From CAVQMC01 sp963713505 (GTDB taxonomy: Bacteria > Bacteroidota > Ignavibacteria > Ignavibacteriales > Ignavibacteriaceae), in the NCBI GenBank assembly GCA_963713505.1, contig CAVQMC010000022.1, forward strand, positions 186,001 through 250,000: DNA of 64,000 bases, written 5' to 3'. The position numbers and the translations under genes are program-made. The notes under the pieces were generated by a model. That model saw only the letters and a list, made by a program, of their open reading frames with translations, made no database searches and was not told the origin of the DNA. Within the stretch, counting starts at the first letter, position 1, and each line of letters opens with the position of its first letter. Shown here one piece after another: positions 40,227-48,926 of the stretch.

Positions 40227-41912
40227 ATGCAAAAAACAGTTATCATATTATTGCTATCTTTATTTTCCTTCAGCGGTTTCGCACAAGTTGAAGAAGCAAA
40301 TTGCAGGATAACTGTTCCTGAAAATGTTTTAGTAAATACCTCATTCGACCTTTCAATTATCACCAATAAAAATTTTAACGAAGCAGATAAATTAATTCTT
40401 TATTTGTTTCCTGATGACAACCTGGAAATAAACAAAGTTAATGTTAGATATCAGCAGCAGAATTTAAAGCAGCCGTTCTCTTACAGTTATATAGATCAGT
40501 ATGATATGCAGGGTTATAAATCGGTTATTAATTTAAACGACAGTTCGCTTTCAAAAGGAGAATTTTTTCAGATCATCTTGAATTTAAAATCCGGATATTC
40601 AAGCTCGTCAAGTATTAAGCTTGCTGGTACGTATACAAAAGATGATTCAATCCTGGGTTATTTAAATATTACTAAAGGCAAAAATAAAACCGAAGAAAAT
40701 AATTTAATCACTGCAGATATAGATTTTTATAAATCGCAGGGCACTGCCGGAAATGCTGTTTTATTTGATAACGGATCAGCTTTGGATTTTTCACTTTCTA
40801 ATTTTAAACAAATAAGATTGTTAACTGAGTTTTGGTTTAGAATTAGTGAGCCCGGTTTAAAATTTCTTACAATAAAAAATGATCAAAATCCTTCACTGAA
40901 ATATGAACTTCAAATAAATCATTTTCAGATGCTTACTGTAAAAGATGACGAGGAATCCATGCAGTTTTACAATCCGGTTTTTTTAAGTAAAAAGATTTGG
41001 TATCACATTTCTGTATTAATTGATTCAGCCAAAAACACATTAAGTTTCTTCTGTAATGAAATTCCATTTGCTAAAATTAAATATCCGGATTTTACCAAAT
41101 CCGGCAGTTTTAATTTTTCATTTTATAATAAAGATGATAAAAAAGCGTTTGAAATAGATTTATTAAGAATTATTGATTTTAATAATTCAATAGAAGTTGC
41201 TTCAAATAATAAAAATTATAATAATTTTTTAGCCGATAGTTCCCAGACCCTGGCTGCAGTTAAAATTTAATGATAAAGAGGAATTACAGAATTATAGTCA
41301 TTTATTAAATTTAGAATATACCGGAATTCAATGGGTTTATTCGGAAGCTCCGATTTTTGCAAGAGCTCCTGAACTAAATTTGAATTTATTTGGAAGTACT
41401 TACGAATTGGAATGGAGCGGAGGGGATTTTAAGCAGGCTGATCGATATATTCTGCAAAAATCATCTAACGGAAATGATTATGTAAATGTTTCTAAATTAA
41501 GTGCTGAAAATTCAATCCCAAAAACTTATTCTGTAATCGATCAAAAAGATGAATAACAATGAAATAGTTTTTTACAGAGTAAAACAAATTAATAAAGACG
41601 GTTCGGTTGTTTATTCTTCTCAGGTAAAAGTCGGACAAGGTTTAAGTGAGCCTTTTATAGTTGAGCAGAATTTTCCGAATCCATTTAATCCAAAAACTAG
41701 TATTGAAGTTGAATTATTGGAAGATAATGAAGTAACTATTGTAATTTATAATCTTGAAGGAAGAGAAGTTACACAATTGTATAAAGGATTTTTGATCAAA
41801 GGGAATTCATAAATTTTCTTTTGACGCTACAAATTTTCCATCCGGAATTTATCTTTATAAAGTTTCCACACCGAATTATAATCAAACCAAAAAAATGATT
41901 CTTACCAAATAA
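40227..41912 (+). CDS. LamG-like secreted protein with T9SS sorting domain (three frame changes)
   Basis: ATG 40227 begins a signal peptide (MQKTVIILLLSLFSFSGFAQ). An N-terminal beta domain of about 140 residues is followed by a concanavalin-like/LamG-type region (GNAVLFDNGSALDFSLSNF ... KIWYHISVLIDSAKNTLSFF), a fold that often binds glycans or proteins. A fibronectin-like part (YELEWSGGDFKQADRYILQK) and a T9SS sorting domain (QNFPNPFNPKTSIEVEL, PSGIYLYKVSTPNYNQTKKM) complete the protein at 41912. Extra bases at about 41246-41254, 41543-41548 and 41801-41804 break the frame; deleting them restores all three junctions. It lies 37 bases after nuoI. The function is unknown. Confidence 0.78.
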
Positions 41913-41996
41913 TAAAAATTTTAAAATATTTTCATTTTATTCTTAAAAATCTTAAATTCATTTATCCACACAATTAAAATGAATTAATGAGGGACA

Positions 41997-43537
41997 ATGC
42001 TTTCAAAAGTCTTTTCGAGTGCCACATTTGGTATTGATGCTTATTTGGTTGAAGTTGAAACCAATGTTGAAAAACAAATTCCGGGTTTTACAATTGTCGG
42101 ACTTCCGGACAATGCGGTAAAAGAAAGCCGCGAACGTGTAACTGCTGCAATTAAAAACAGCGGATTTGATTTTCCGATTAAAAAAATAACAGTAAATCTC
42201 GCTCCTGCAGATATTAAAAAAGAGGGAAGTTCGTTCGATCTTGCTTTAGCAGTTGGAGTTATGGCAGCAACTGAAAAAATTAGAAAATCATTTATTGGAA
42301 GATTCTTTAATTTTAGGTGAACTTGCTCTTGACGGAAAACTTCGGCCAATAAAAGGCGCACTGCCGATTGCAGTTGAAGCAAGAAAAAGTGAAATGAAAA
42401 GAATAATTCTTCCTGATTGAATCTGCACAAGAAGCTGCAATTGTTGACGGAATAGATGTTTACGGGATGGAAAATTTAAATGAAGTAATAAATTTTTTAA
42501 ATGGTGACCTCCAAAAAGAAAAAACACATTCCGATAAAGAAAAGATTTTTTCGGACATAAATAATTATCACCTGGATTTTTCCGATGTAAAAGGACAGGA
42601 AAATGTAAAAAGGGCTTTGGAAGTTGCTGCAGCCGGTGCTCATAATATTTTAATGATCGGACCTCCCGGATCAGGAAAAACAATGCTTGCAAAAAGAATT
42701 CCATCCATTTTACCTCCAATGGCATTCGAAGAAGCTTTGGAAACAACAAAAATTCATTCGGTTGCCGGAATTTTACCTAAAGAAAGATCTTTAATAACCG
42801 AAAGACCTTTTCGAAGTCCGCATCATACGGTTTCGGATGCGGCACTTGTCGGCGGCGGATCTTTTCCACGGCCGGGAGAAGTTTCATTTGCACATTTCGG
42901 AGTTTTATTTTTAGATGAACTTCCCGAATTCAAAAAAAATGTTCTGGAAGTTTTAAGACAGCCTTTGGAAGATTCCAAAGTAACAGTCAGCAGATCAAAA
43001 TTATCATTGGAATTTCCGGCAAATTTTATGCTTGCCGCCGCTATGAATCCTTGTCCCTGCGGATATTTTACCGATCCGAACAGGGAATGCACCTGCGCTC
43101 CGCCGCAAATCCAAAGATATATGGCAAAAATATCCGGACCTTTATTGGATAGAATTGATATTCATATTGAAGTTCCGGCAGTTAAATACAAAGAATTATC
43201 TGCCGATACAAAAAGTGAAAAATCCAAAGAAATAAGACAAAGAGTAATTGAAGCAAGAAAAATTCAGCTGCAAAGATTTGAAAATTCCAAAATGATATTT
43301 AACAACGGCGATATGGGTTCAAAAGAAGTAAGGCAGTACTGCAGATTAGATTCCGCCGGTTCGGATTTGCTAAAAATGGCAATGACAAAATTAGGACTTT
43401 CCGCACGAGCTTACGACAGAATTTTGAAAGTAAGCAGAACAATTGCGGATTTGGATTCTTCGGAAAATATTTTATCCCAGCATATAAGCGAAGCAATTCA
43501 ATATAGAAGTTTAGATAGAGAATTGTGGAAACATTGA
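41997..43537 (+). CDS. YifB/ComM family Mg-chelatase-like AAA+ ATPase (two frame changes)
   Basis: About 512 residues. The N-terminal ChlI-like domain opens MLSKVFSSATFGIDAYLVEV and continues with IPGFTIVGLPDNAVKESRER; the AAA+ core shows Walker A IGPPGSGKTMLAKR, GEVSFAHFGVLFLDELPEF and the MNPCPCGYFTDPNRECTC Cys segment; the C-terminal Mg_chelatase_C domain contains SARAYDRILKVSRTIADL. ComM of this family is a helicase that helps branch migration during natural transformation; that role is inferred here. Extra bases at about 42280-42292 and 42416-42418 break the frame; removal gives LLEDSLILGELALDG and ILPDESAQEAA. Start ATG 41997 follows GAGGGAC. Confidence 0.9.
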
Positions 43538-43687
43538 AGATAAAATTACTAAATCCAATCTAAAATTCTTCAAATAATCGGCTCTATTTATAAACCAATC
43601 TCTTTTTCCATCGATAATAAAAAATAAAACAATTTTAAATTTGGACCGAATTCCAAATTAATTCTCAAAGAAATTAATAGAATTAGA

Positions 43688-44832
43688 ATGAAAAAATTAT
43701 TATTACCGCTTCTCATTAGCTTAATCGTTGCCGGCTGTTTTGTAAATCCCAAAGAAGAAAACAAAAAATTAATTAGTGAAAATGAATTAAAAGAAATTGT
43801 TCAACCCCAAATGGATGAATACGGTATTCCAGGTGTGCAGGTTTGTGTAAAAAACAGTTTTACCGGTGAAACTACAAATCTATCATTGGGTTATGCAGAC
43901 ATGGATTTAAAAACTGCAATGAATAATCAAACACAAATTAAAATAGGGAGTAATACAAAAAGTTTTACTGCAATTGGTGTTTTATTATTAGTAGAAAAAG
44001 GACTGATTAGTTTAGACGATGAAATTGGAAAGTACCTGAATATAGAAAATGAAAATTACAAACATATTACGGTTCATCAGCTTATGAATATGCATAGCGG
44101 TTTTATAGATTATGTAAATGACGACAGTACGGACTTTATAATTGATAAAGAAATTAATAATCCTTCTTATCATTTTATGCCGGAAGAATTAATCAATTAT
44201 GCTTTTCAGTTAACCGATGAACACGGAAAATTAAGCAGTGAAGAATTCCATTACACAAATACAAATTATGTTTTGCTGGGAATGATAATAGAAAAAGTAA
44301 GCGGAAAAAGTTATGCAGAATTTATAAAAAATAATATTCTTAAACCGTACAGACTAAATTCAACATATATTCCCGGTAATAATAATTTCGGTTCAAACGT
44401 TAGCAGCGGATATTATTTTAACAAATCAGATAATACAATTGAAAACTTTTCTAATTTAGACCTTTCTTATGTTTGGAGTGCCGGCGGAATTATTTCTACA
44501 GCTTCGGATTTATGTACCTGGATGAATTTAATCGGAACAAATAAAATCTTAAATAAAATATTAATAGATTTGTTTACAGCGGTCAGCCGACAGGATTCAA
44601 AGGACAATATACTTCAGGATTAATCGATGAACCTTATAAAATTTGGCATAACGGAACTGTGCTTGGCTATCACGGGGAAATGTGTTTTCTAAAAAATCAT
44701 GGCATTTCTGTTGCAGTTCTTTCAAATTGTATCTTTTCAGGCGTTGAAGGAGATCCGGTTCAAGATATTATGAATGAAATAATCGATTTAATAAATAAAA
44801 AATCCGGTTCGAGCTTAACAAAAGGAAATTAA
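43688..44832 (+). CDS. Beta-lactamase-fold serine hydrolase lipoprotein (one frame change)
   Basis: About 381 residues. The lipoprotein signal ends LIVAGC (Cys17). The fold is that of class C beta-lactamase/DD-peptidase-like esterases: GSNTKSFTAIG provides Ser-x-x-Lys, YTNTNYVLLG the Tyr-x-Asn, and HGEMCF after the frame change resembles the third His-Gly motif. Substrates may be peptidoglycan peptides, D-amino-acid peptides or esters; beta-lactam resistance should not be assumed. One base appears missing at about 44578-44581; the corrected reading is GQPTGFKGQYTSGLIDEP and ends at 44832. It stands alone with a long AT-rich gap on its 3' side. Confidence 0.85.
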
Positions 44833-44949
44833 GCTGAATCTATAAAATCTTTATATATTTTGATAGTTTCATTAACTTTTTATAACATTGTATTAAGTTG
44901 TTAAGTTAAGATTTGATCTTTATTAGTAAATCATAAAAAATAAAATTAC

Positions 44950-44990
44950 ATTTTTTTCAAAATTTGTTATTTGTCAAATTTGAAAAAAAT
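44950..44990. terminator. A/T-tract hairpin, possible bidirectional terminator
   Basis: ATTTTTTTCAAAATTTG (44950-44966) pairs with CAAATTTGAAAAAAAT (44975-44990) with one bulged A and the loop TTATTTGT. It lies in the 309-base gap between the serine-hydrolase gene and tRNA-Tyr. A-runs and T-runs flank the stem on each side, so it could stop transcription from the left. Apart from the promoter candidate next to it nothing else is seen in 44833-45141. Confidence 0.5.
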
Positions 44991-45001
44991 AAATAATTTT
45001 G
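44970..45001 (+). promoter_or_regulatory. Candidate promoter of the tRNA-Tyr/secE cluster, Bacteroidota-like
   Basis: TTTG (44970-44973), 20 bases, then TAATTTTG (44994-45001) matches the TTTG...TAnnTTTG pattern of Bacteroidota primary promoters. The same bases can also be read as TTGTCA-17-TAATTT, a sigma-70 form. It lies about 140 bases upstream of tRNA-Tyr. Confidence 0.5.
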
Positions 45002-45141
45002 GACTGAACAATTTTAGAAATTTCTTAAAGTAGTCAATTCCTCAAAAACAGGGGAAAAACATAAAAATCCGCATAATCCTGCCTTTAATAATTTGCATTT
45101 TTCTTGAAATAGAAATATATTTGTTGCTCGTTTATTATTTC

Positions 45142-45225
45142 GGGCGGACGCCGGAGTTGGAGAGCCGGGGCGGACTGTAAATCCGTTGGCAAGCGCCTTT
45201 GGGGGTTCGAATCCCTCGCCGCCCA
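45142..45225 (+). tRNA. tRNA-Tyr (anticodon GTA)
   Basis: 84 bases with a long variable arm (TTGGCAAGCGCCTTTG), as expected for a type II tRNA-Tyr. The anticodon loop CTGTAAA sits on stem GCGGA/TCCGT; D-stem CCGG/CCGG and T-arm GGTTCGAATCC pair. The last acceptor pair (A7-G66) is mismatched and position 8 is C, both slightly off. CCA is not encoded. Confidence 0.93.
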
Positions 45226-45330
45226 CTATGTTGTATATAGTTGTAAAGGGAACATATTTATTTAATATTTAGCTTCCCTTATTTTTTTGTTGTTTTGTTC
45301 TTTTGCTTTTTGAATAAAAAATTAATGCTT

Positions 45331-45404
45331 GCGGGAGTAACTCAGTTGGCTAGAGTCACAGCCTTCCAAGCTGTTGGTCGCGGGTTCGAGTCCCGTCTCC
45401 CGCT
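45331..45404 (+). tRNA. tRNA-Gly (anticodon TCC)
   Basis: Acceptor GCGGGAG/CTCCCGC pairs fully; the anticodon loop reads CTTCCAA and the T-arm GGTTCGAGTCC. 74 bases; discriminator T; CCA not encoded. Confidence 0.95.
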
Positions 45405-45489
45405 CTGAAATTTTTCAGATAACTTGACTTTATAAATTAAATGGTTCAAGGATCGTCAGCTTCGTTGAATTAAATATGAATTAAATTCT

Positions 45490-45562
45490 GCTGACGTAGC
45501 TCAGTTGGTAGAGCACATCCTTGGTAAGGATGAGGTCACCGGTTCAATCCCGGTCGTCAGCT
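45490..45562 (+). tRNA. tRNA-Thr (anticodon GGT)
   Basis: Acceptor GCTGACG/CGTCAGC pairs fully; the anticodon stem CATCC/GGATG holds loop TTGGTAA; the T-arm is GGTTCAATCCC. 73 bases; CCA not encoded. rpmG starts 26 bases after it. Confidence 0.95.
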
Positions 45563-45588
45563 CAAACAAAAAATTAATAAGTAGTGAT

Positions 45589-45738
45589 ATGAGAGAAATA
45601 ATAACTTTAGAATGTACAGAGTGTAAAAGAAGAAATTACACTACAACTAAAAATAAAAGATTACATCCCGGCCGTGTTGAATATAAAAAATACTGCCGCT
45701 GGGATAAAAAGCACACTGTACATAAGGAAACTAAATAA
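45589..45738 (+). CDS. rpmG: 50S ribosomal protein L33
   Basis: A 49-residue L33 (MREIITLECTECKRRNYTTT), located between two tRNA genes as in many bacteria. ATG 45589 is chosen because upstream in-frame codons fall inside tRNA-Thr. The N-terminal CxxC (Cys9, Cys12) is present, but the second pair reads YCRWD (Cys37, Asp40) so only three of the four zinc cysteines remain, an intermediate form between zinc-binding and zinc-free L33. A large-subunit component. Confidence 0.95.
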   Translation: MREIITLECTECKRRNYTTTKNKRLHPGRVEYKKYCRWDKKHTVHKETK

Positions 45739-45746
45739 TTACAGAT

Positions 45747-45820
45747 ACGTCAGTAGCTCAATTGGCTAGAGCAGCGGTCTCCAAAACCGCAGGTTGGGGG
45801 TTCGAGTCCCTCCTGACGTG
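45747..45820 (+). tRNA. tRNA-Trp (anticodon CCA)
   Basis: Acceptor ACGTCAG/CTGACGT pairs; the anticodon loop is CTCCAAA and the T-arm GGGTTCGAGTCCC; discriminator G. 74 bases, eight bases after the rpmG stop, 25 bases before secE. Confidence 0.95.
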
Positions 45821-45845
45821 CTGAGAATTAAATGGAATTTAAATT

Positions 45846-46028
45846 ATGAAAGAAAAAATAATAGGTTTCTTTAATGATGTGGTCAAGGAAATGAAAAAAG
45901 TTACCTGGCCGACTAAAGATGAATTAAAAGATTCTACGCAAGTTGTTATTGTTGTTTGTTTGATTATTGCTGCTTTTACTTATGTAATTGATATGTTAAT
46001 TAACTATGTGTTTAAAGGAATATTTTAG
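45846..46028 (+). CDS. secE: Preprotein translocase subunit SecE
   Basis: 60 residues with the SecE core FFNDVVKEMKKVTWPTKDEL followed by one membrane helix (VVIVVCLIIAAFTYVIDMLI). It is the single-span clamp of the SecYEG channel. It lies in the universal secE-nusG order, 14 bases before nusG. Confidence 0.95.
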   Translation: MKEKIIGFFNDVVKEMKKVTWPTKDELKDSTQVVIVVCLIIAAFTYVIDMLINYVFKGIF

Positions 46029-46042
46029 GTATTAAGGATAGA

Positions 46043-46579
46043 ATGGAACCAAAGTGGTATGTAGTTAGAACTTTTTCGGGGCATGAGAATAAGGTAAAAA
46101 CTCTCCTCGAAACGGAACTTGAAGATAATGAAAATTTGAGAGCAAAGATTCAAGAAATCCTTGTGCCTATGGAAAAAGTGTTCGAAGTAAAAGACGGTAA
46201 AAAGAAAACCAAAACCAAAAACTTCTTTCCGGGTTATATTTTAGTCCAGGCTGTTTTGGATAATCAAGTAAAAGAATTTATACTCAACACTCAGTCTGTT
46301 ATGGGATTTTTAGGAACCAAAAATAATCCTAATCCACTACAGCCCGAAGAAGTTAAAAGAATTGTTGGTAGAATTACCCAGGATGAAAATTCCGAAAGAA
46401 TGGAAACTATCTTTAGAAACGGTGATATCGTAAAAATAATCGATGGTCCTTTCAATAACTTTTCAGGTACTGTTCAGGAAGTAAACGAAGAGAAAATGAA
46501 GATTAAGGTCATGGTTTCGATCTTCGGAAGAAAAACCCCTGTAGAAATTGATTTTGTTCAAGCGGAATTAGAAAAATAA
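46043..46579 (+). CDS. nusG: Transcription termination/antitermination protein NusG
   Basis: 178 residues. The NGN domain opens KWYVVRTFSGHENKV with KNFFPGYILVQ; the KOW domain is seen as GDIVKIIDGPFNNFSGTV. NusG binds RNA polymerase, reduces pausing and links it to Rho and ribosomes. No extra domain is inserted, unlike some relatives. The L11 gene follows 24 bases later. Confidence 0.97.
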   Translation: MEPKWYVVRTFSGHENKVKTLLETELEDNENLRAKIQEILVPMEKVFEVKDGKKKTKTKNFFPGYILVQAVLDNQVKEFILNTQSVMGFLGTKNNPNPLQPEEVKRIVGRITQDENSERMETIFRNGDIVKIIDGPFNNFSGTVQEVNEEKMKIKVMVSIFGRKTPVEIDFVQAELEK

Positions 46580-46603
46580 AAAAGTATTTTATAGGTAAAA
46601 AAG

Positions 46604-47029
46604 ATGGCAAAGAAAATAAGCGGATATATCAAGTTACAAATACCTGCCGGAAAAGCTAATCCTTCTCCTCCGGTTGGTCCTGCATTGGGTCAAAAAGGTG
46701 TTAATATTATGGAGTTCTGTAAACAGTTTAACGCCAGAACTTCAGACAAAGACGGATTAATAATTCCCGTTGTAATTACTGTTTATGCTGATAAATCATT
46801 TACGTTTATTACAAAAACACCGCCTGCTGCTGTTTTATTAAAAAAAGCTGCTAAAATTGAAAAAGGTTCTCCGGAATCAAACAGAAATAAAGTCGGCAAG
46901 GTCTCTAAAAACCAGGTTAAAGAAATAGCTGAATTAAAAATGCCTGACCTTAATGCATTTGATATGGAACATGCAATGAGTATGGTTGCCGGTACTGCCC
47001 GCAGCATGGGCTTAAATGTAGAAGATTAA
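46604..47029 (+). CDS. rplK: 50S ribosomal protein L11
   Basis: 141 residues, full length: GYIKLQIPAGKANPSPPVGP at the N-terminus and the RNA-binding C-terminal domain ending DMEHAMSMVAGTARSMGL. It forms the GTPase-associated centre with L10/L12. First gene of the L11-L1 pair. Confidence 0.97.
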   Translation: MAKKISGYIKLQIPAGKANPSPPVGPALGQKGVNIMEFCKQFNARTSDKDGLIIPVVITVYADKSFTFITKTPPAAVLLKKAAKIEKGSPESNRNKVGKVSKNQVKEIAELKMPDLNAFDMEHAMSMVAGTARSMGLNVED

Positions 47030-47067
47030 TTTAAAGTTAAAATCAAACTATTTTAGTTGGTGTAGAA

Positions 47068-47766
47068 ATGAAACAATCTAAAAGAAAAAAAGATATTGAA
47101 GAAAAAGTTGATGCAAACAAAGAATATAATCTTTTGGATGCAATTAATATTTTAAAAGACAATTCAAAAGTTAAATTCACGGAATCATTAGACTGTGCAA
47201 TTAGACTTGGTGTTGATCCAAGACACGCCGATCAGATGATTCGTGGAACTGTTTCGCTCCCCAATGGTACTGGTAAAGAAGTTAAAGTACTTGCTATTGC
47301 AAAAGGTGCAAAAATCGATGAAGCAAAGGAAGCCGGAGCAGATTTTGCAGGATATGAAGAATATCTTGATAAAATAAAAGAAGGCTGGACTGATGTAGAT
47401 GTAATTATTGCTGCACCGGATACAATGGCTGATTTAGGAAAATTAGGAAAAATTCTAGGTCCGAAAGGCTTAATGCCTAATCCTAAGAGCGGTACTGTTA
47501 CAATGGATGTTGGAAAAGCGGTTAAAGAAGTTAAAGCAGGGAAAATTGAATTCCGTGTTGAAAAAGCTGGAATTGTTCATACATCAATTGGAAAATTAAA
47601 TTTTGAAGCAGAAAAGCTTGAAGAAAATGCTAAAGCTTTTTTGAATACTATTGTTAAAATGAAACCATCGACTGCAAAAGGTCAATATATTAAAAGTCTT
47701 TATTTATCCAGTACAATGGGTCCTGGTATAAAGATTTCTAAAGATGAAATTGCAGCCTTTAAATAA
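47068..47766 (+). CDS. rplA: 50S ribosomal protein L1
   Basis: 232 residues with the family signature GKLGKILGPKGLMPNPKSGT. It builds the mobile L1 stalk for tRNA exit and in many bacteria represses its own operon by binding the mRNA leader. The 66-base gap to rplJ shows no clear structure by eye. Confidence 0.97.
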   Translation: MKQSKRKKDIEEKVDANKEYNLLDAINILKDNSKVKFTESLDCAIRLGVDPRHADQMIRGTVSLPNGTGKEVKVLAIAKGAKIDEAKEAGADFAGYEEYLDKIKEGWTDVDVIIAAPDTMADLGKLGKILGPKGLMPNPKSGTVTMDVGKAVKEVKAGKIEFRVEKAGIVHTSIGKLNFEAEKLEENAKAFLNTIVKMKPSTAKGQYIKSLYLSSTMGPGIKISKDEIAAFK

Positions 47767-47832
47767 GAATTTACGCACTCAGAAATAAGCTTCTAACCGA
47801 CACGATTAATTAATTTCTGGTATAGGAGAAAA

Positions 47833-48354
47833 ATGAACAGAAACGAAAAATTAGATATTATTGCTCAAGTAAAAGAACTGCTTGAGAATTCTACTGCTAT
47901 ATATCTTACCGACTATTCTGGTATTTCTGTTGAAGATATCAACGGAATAAGGAACGAATTCCGTAAAGAGAACGTTAAATATAAAGTGATAAAAAACACT
48001 ATGTTTAAACGCGCCATTGATGAAGTTGGTAAATATGATAAATTAGCAGATCATTTAGTTGGAATGACAGGTTATGCATTCGCTTCTGATAACATTGTCG
48101 CTCCGGCAAAAATTATCAAAAAATATTTTGATAGTAATCAAAAACTATCCCTTAAAGCTTGCTATGTAGAAAATCAATTTTATGATGGAAGCAGTTTGAA
48201 CGAACTGGCTTCTCTTCCGTCTAAAAAAGAGATCATTGCAGGTATTTTGGGCTGTATAAATTCGCCGGCATCCGGAATTGTTGGTGCTATAAATGCTGTT
48301 ATGCGGGATTTAGTAAGTGTAATTGATGAAATCTCAAAGAAAAAAGCAGCATAA
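47833..48354 (+). CDS. rplJ: 50S ribosomal protein L10
   Basis: 173 residues; the N-terminus LTDYSGISVEDINGIRNEF is typical. Anchors L7/L12 dimers through its C-terminal helix. ATG 47833 follows ATAGGAG. In other bacteria L10 represses rplJL translation; the short leader here gives no direct evidence. Confidence 0.96.
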   Translation: MNRNEKLDIIAQVKELLENSTAIYLTDYSGISVEDINGIRNEFRKENVKYKVIKNTMFKRAIDEVGKYDKLADHLVGMTGYAFASDNIVAPAKIIKKYFDSNQKLSLKACYVENQFYDGSSLNELASLPSKKEIIAGILGCINSPASGIVGAINAVMRDLVSVIDEISKKKAA

Positions 48355-48392
48355 CTGATAAATTTGAAAAAAAATCTTAGGAGAATAATAAA

Positions 48393-48776
48393 ATGTCAGA
48401 AAAAGTATCTGAAATTGTTGAAAAAATAAAAGAGCTTTCTTTATTGGAAGCATCAGAACTTAAAAAAGCGCTGGAAGAAGAATTTGATGTTACTGCTGCT
48501 GCTCCTGTTGTTGTTGCCGGCGGTGCTGTCGCTGGTGGCGGTGACGCTGCTCAAGTTGAAGAAAAAACTGAATTTGATGTGATTCTTCAATCAGCTGGTG
48601 AAAAGAAAATAAACGTAATTAAAGTTGTTAGAGCTCATACCGGTTTAGGTTTAAAAGAAGCTAAAGACTTAGTTGATTCAGCTCCAAAGCCTGTTAAAGA
48701 AGCTATTTCTAAAGAAGAGGCAGAAAAACTTAAAAAAGAATTCGAAGAAGCTGGCGCAACTGTACAAGTAAAATAA
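48393..48776 (+). CDS. rplL: 50S ribosomal protein L7/L12
   Basis: 127 residues: N-terminal dimerisation helix, Ala/Val/Gly hinge (AAAPVVVAGGAVAGGGDAA), and the factor-binding domain with KKINVIKVVRAHTGLGLKEA. Recruits elongation factors. Its hinge is slightly Gly-rich but the length is normal. Confidence 0.97.
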   Translation: MSEKVSEIVEKIKELSLLEASELKKALEEEFDVTAAAPVVVAGGAVAGGGDAAQVEEKTEFDVILQSAGEKKINVIKVVRAHTGLGLKEAKDLVDSAPKPVKEAISKEEAEKLKKEFEEAGATVQVK

Positions 48777-48822
48777 AAAATAATTGCTACCATCTTTATA
48801 TTAAAAATGTATCTTCATTGAA

Positions 48823-48859
48823 AGTGATAAGTCGGATAATTCCGTCTTATCGCTTTTTT
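48823..48859 (+). terminator. Terminator/attenuator between rplL and rpoB
   Basis: AGTGATAAG (48823-48831) pairs with CTTATCGCT (48846-48854), with inner CGGA/TCCG pairing, and is followed by TTTTT. It sits before rpoB, where many bacteria lower rpoBC transcription relative to ribosomal proteins by partial termination. Confidence 0.75.
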
Positions 48860-48926
48860 AAATAATTGATATCGTTGATGAATGCACAGGCAATGAAAAT
48901 AAAGAAAACTAATTGGAGGTTTACCA

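Noticed and set aside
42041..42749. Two minus-strand open frames over the YifB/ComM gene
   Set aside because: They mirror the real gene; the plus strand has ATPase motifs and the minus translations have no family character.
43688..44832. Beta-lactam resistance gene
   Set aside because: The fold is shared by many DD-peptidases and esterases; nothing in the sequence shows beta-lactamase activity.
45014..45226. Minus-strand open frame across tRNA-Tyr
   Set aside because: It runs through a clear tRNA and its translation (typical GFEPPKALANGFTVRPGSP spurious pattern) is a known artefact of antisense tRNA.
45505..45588. Longer N-terminus for rpmG
   Set aside because: The upstream codons lie inside tRNA-Thr; ATG 45589 gives the normal L33 start.
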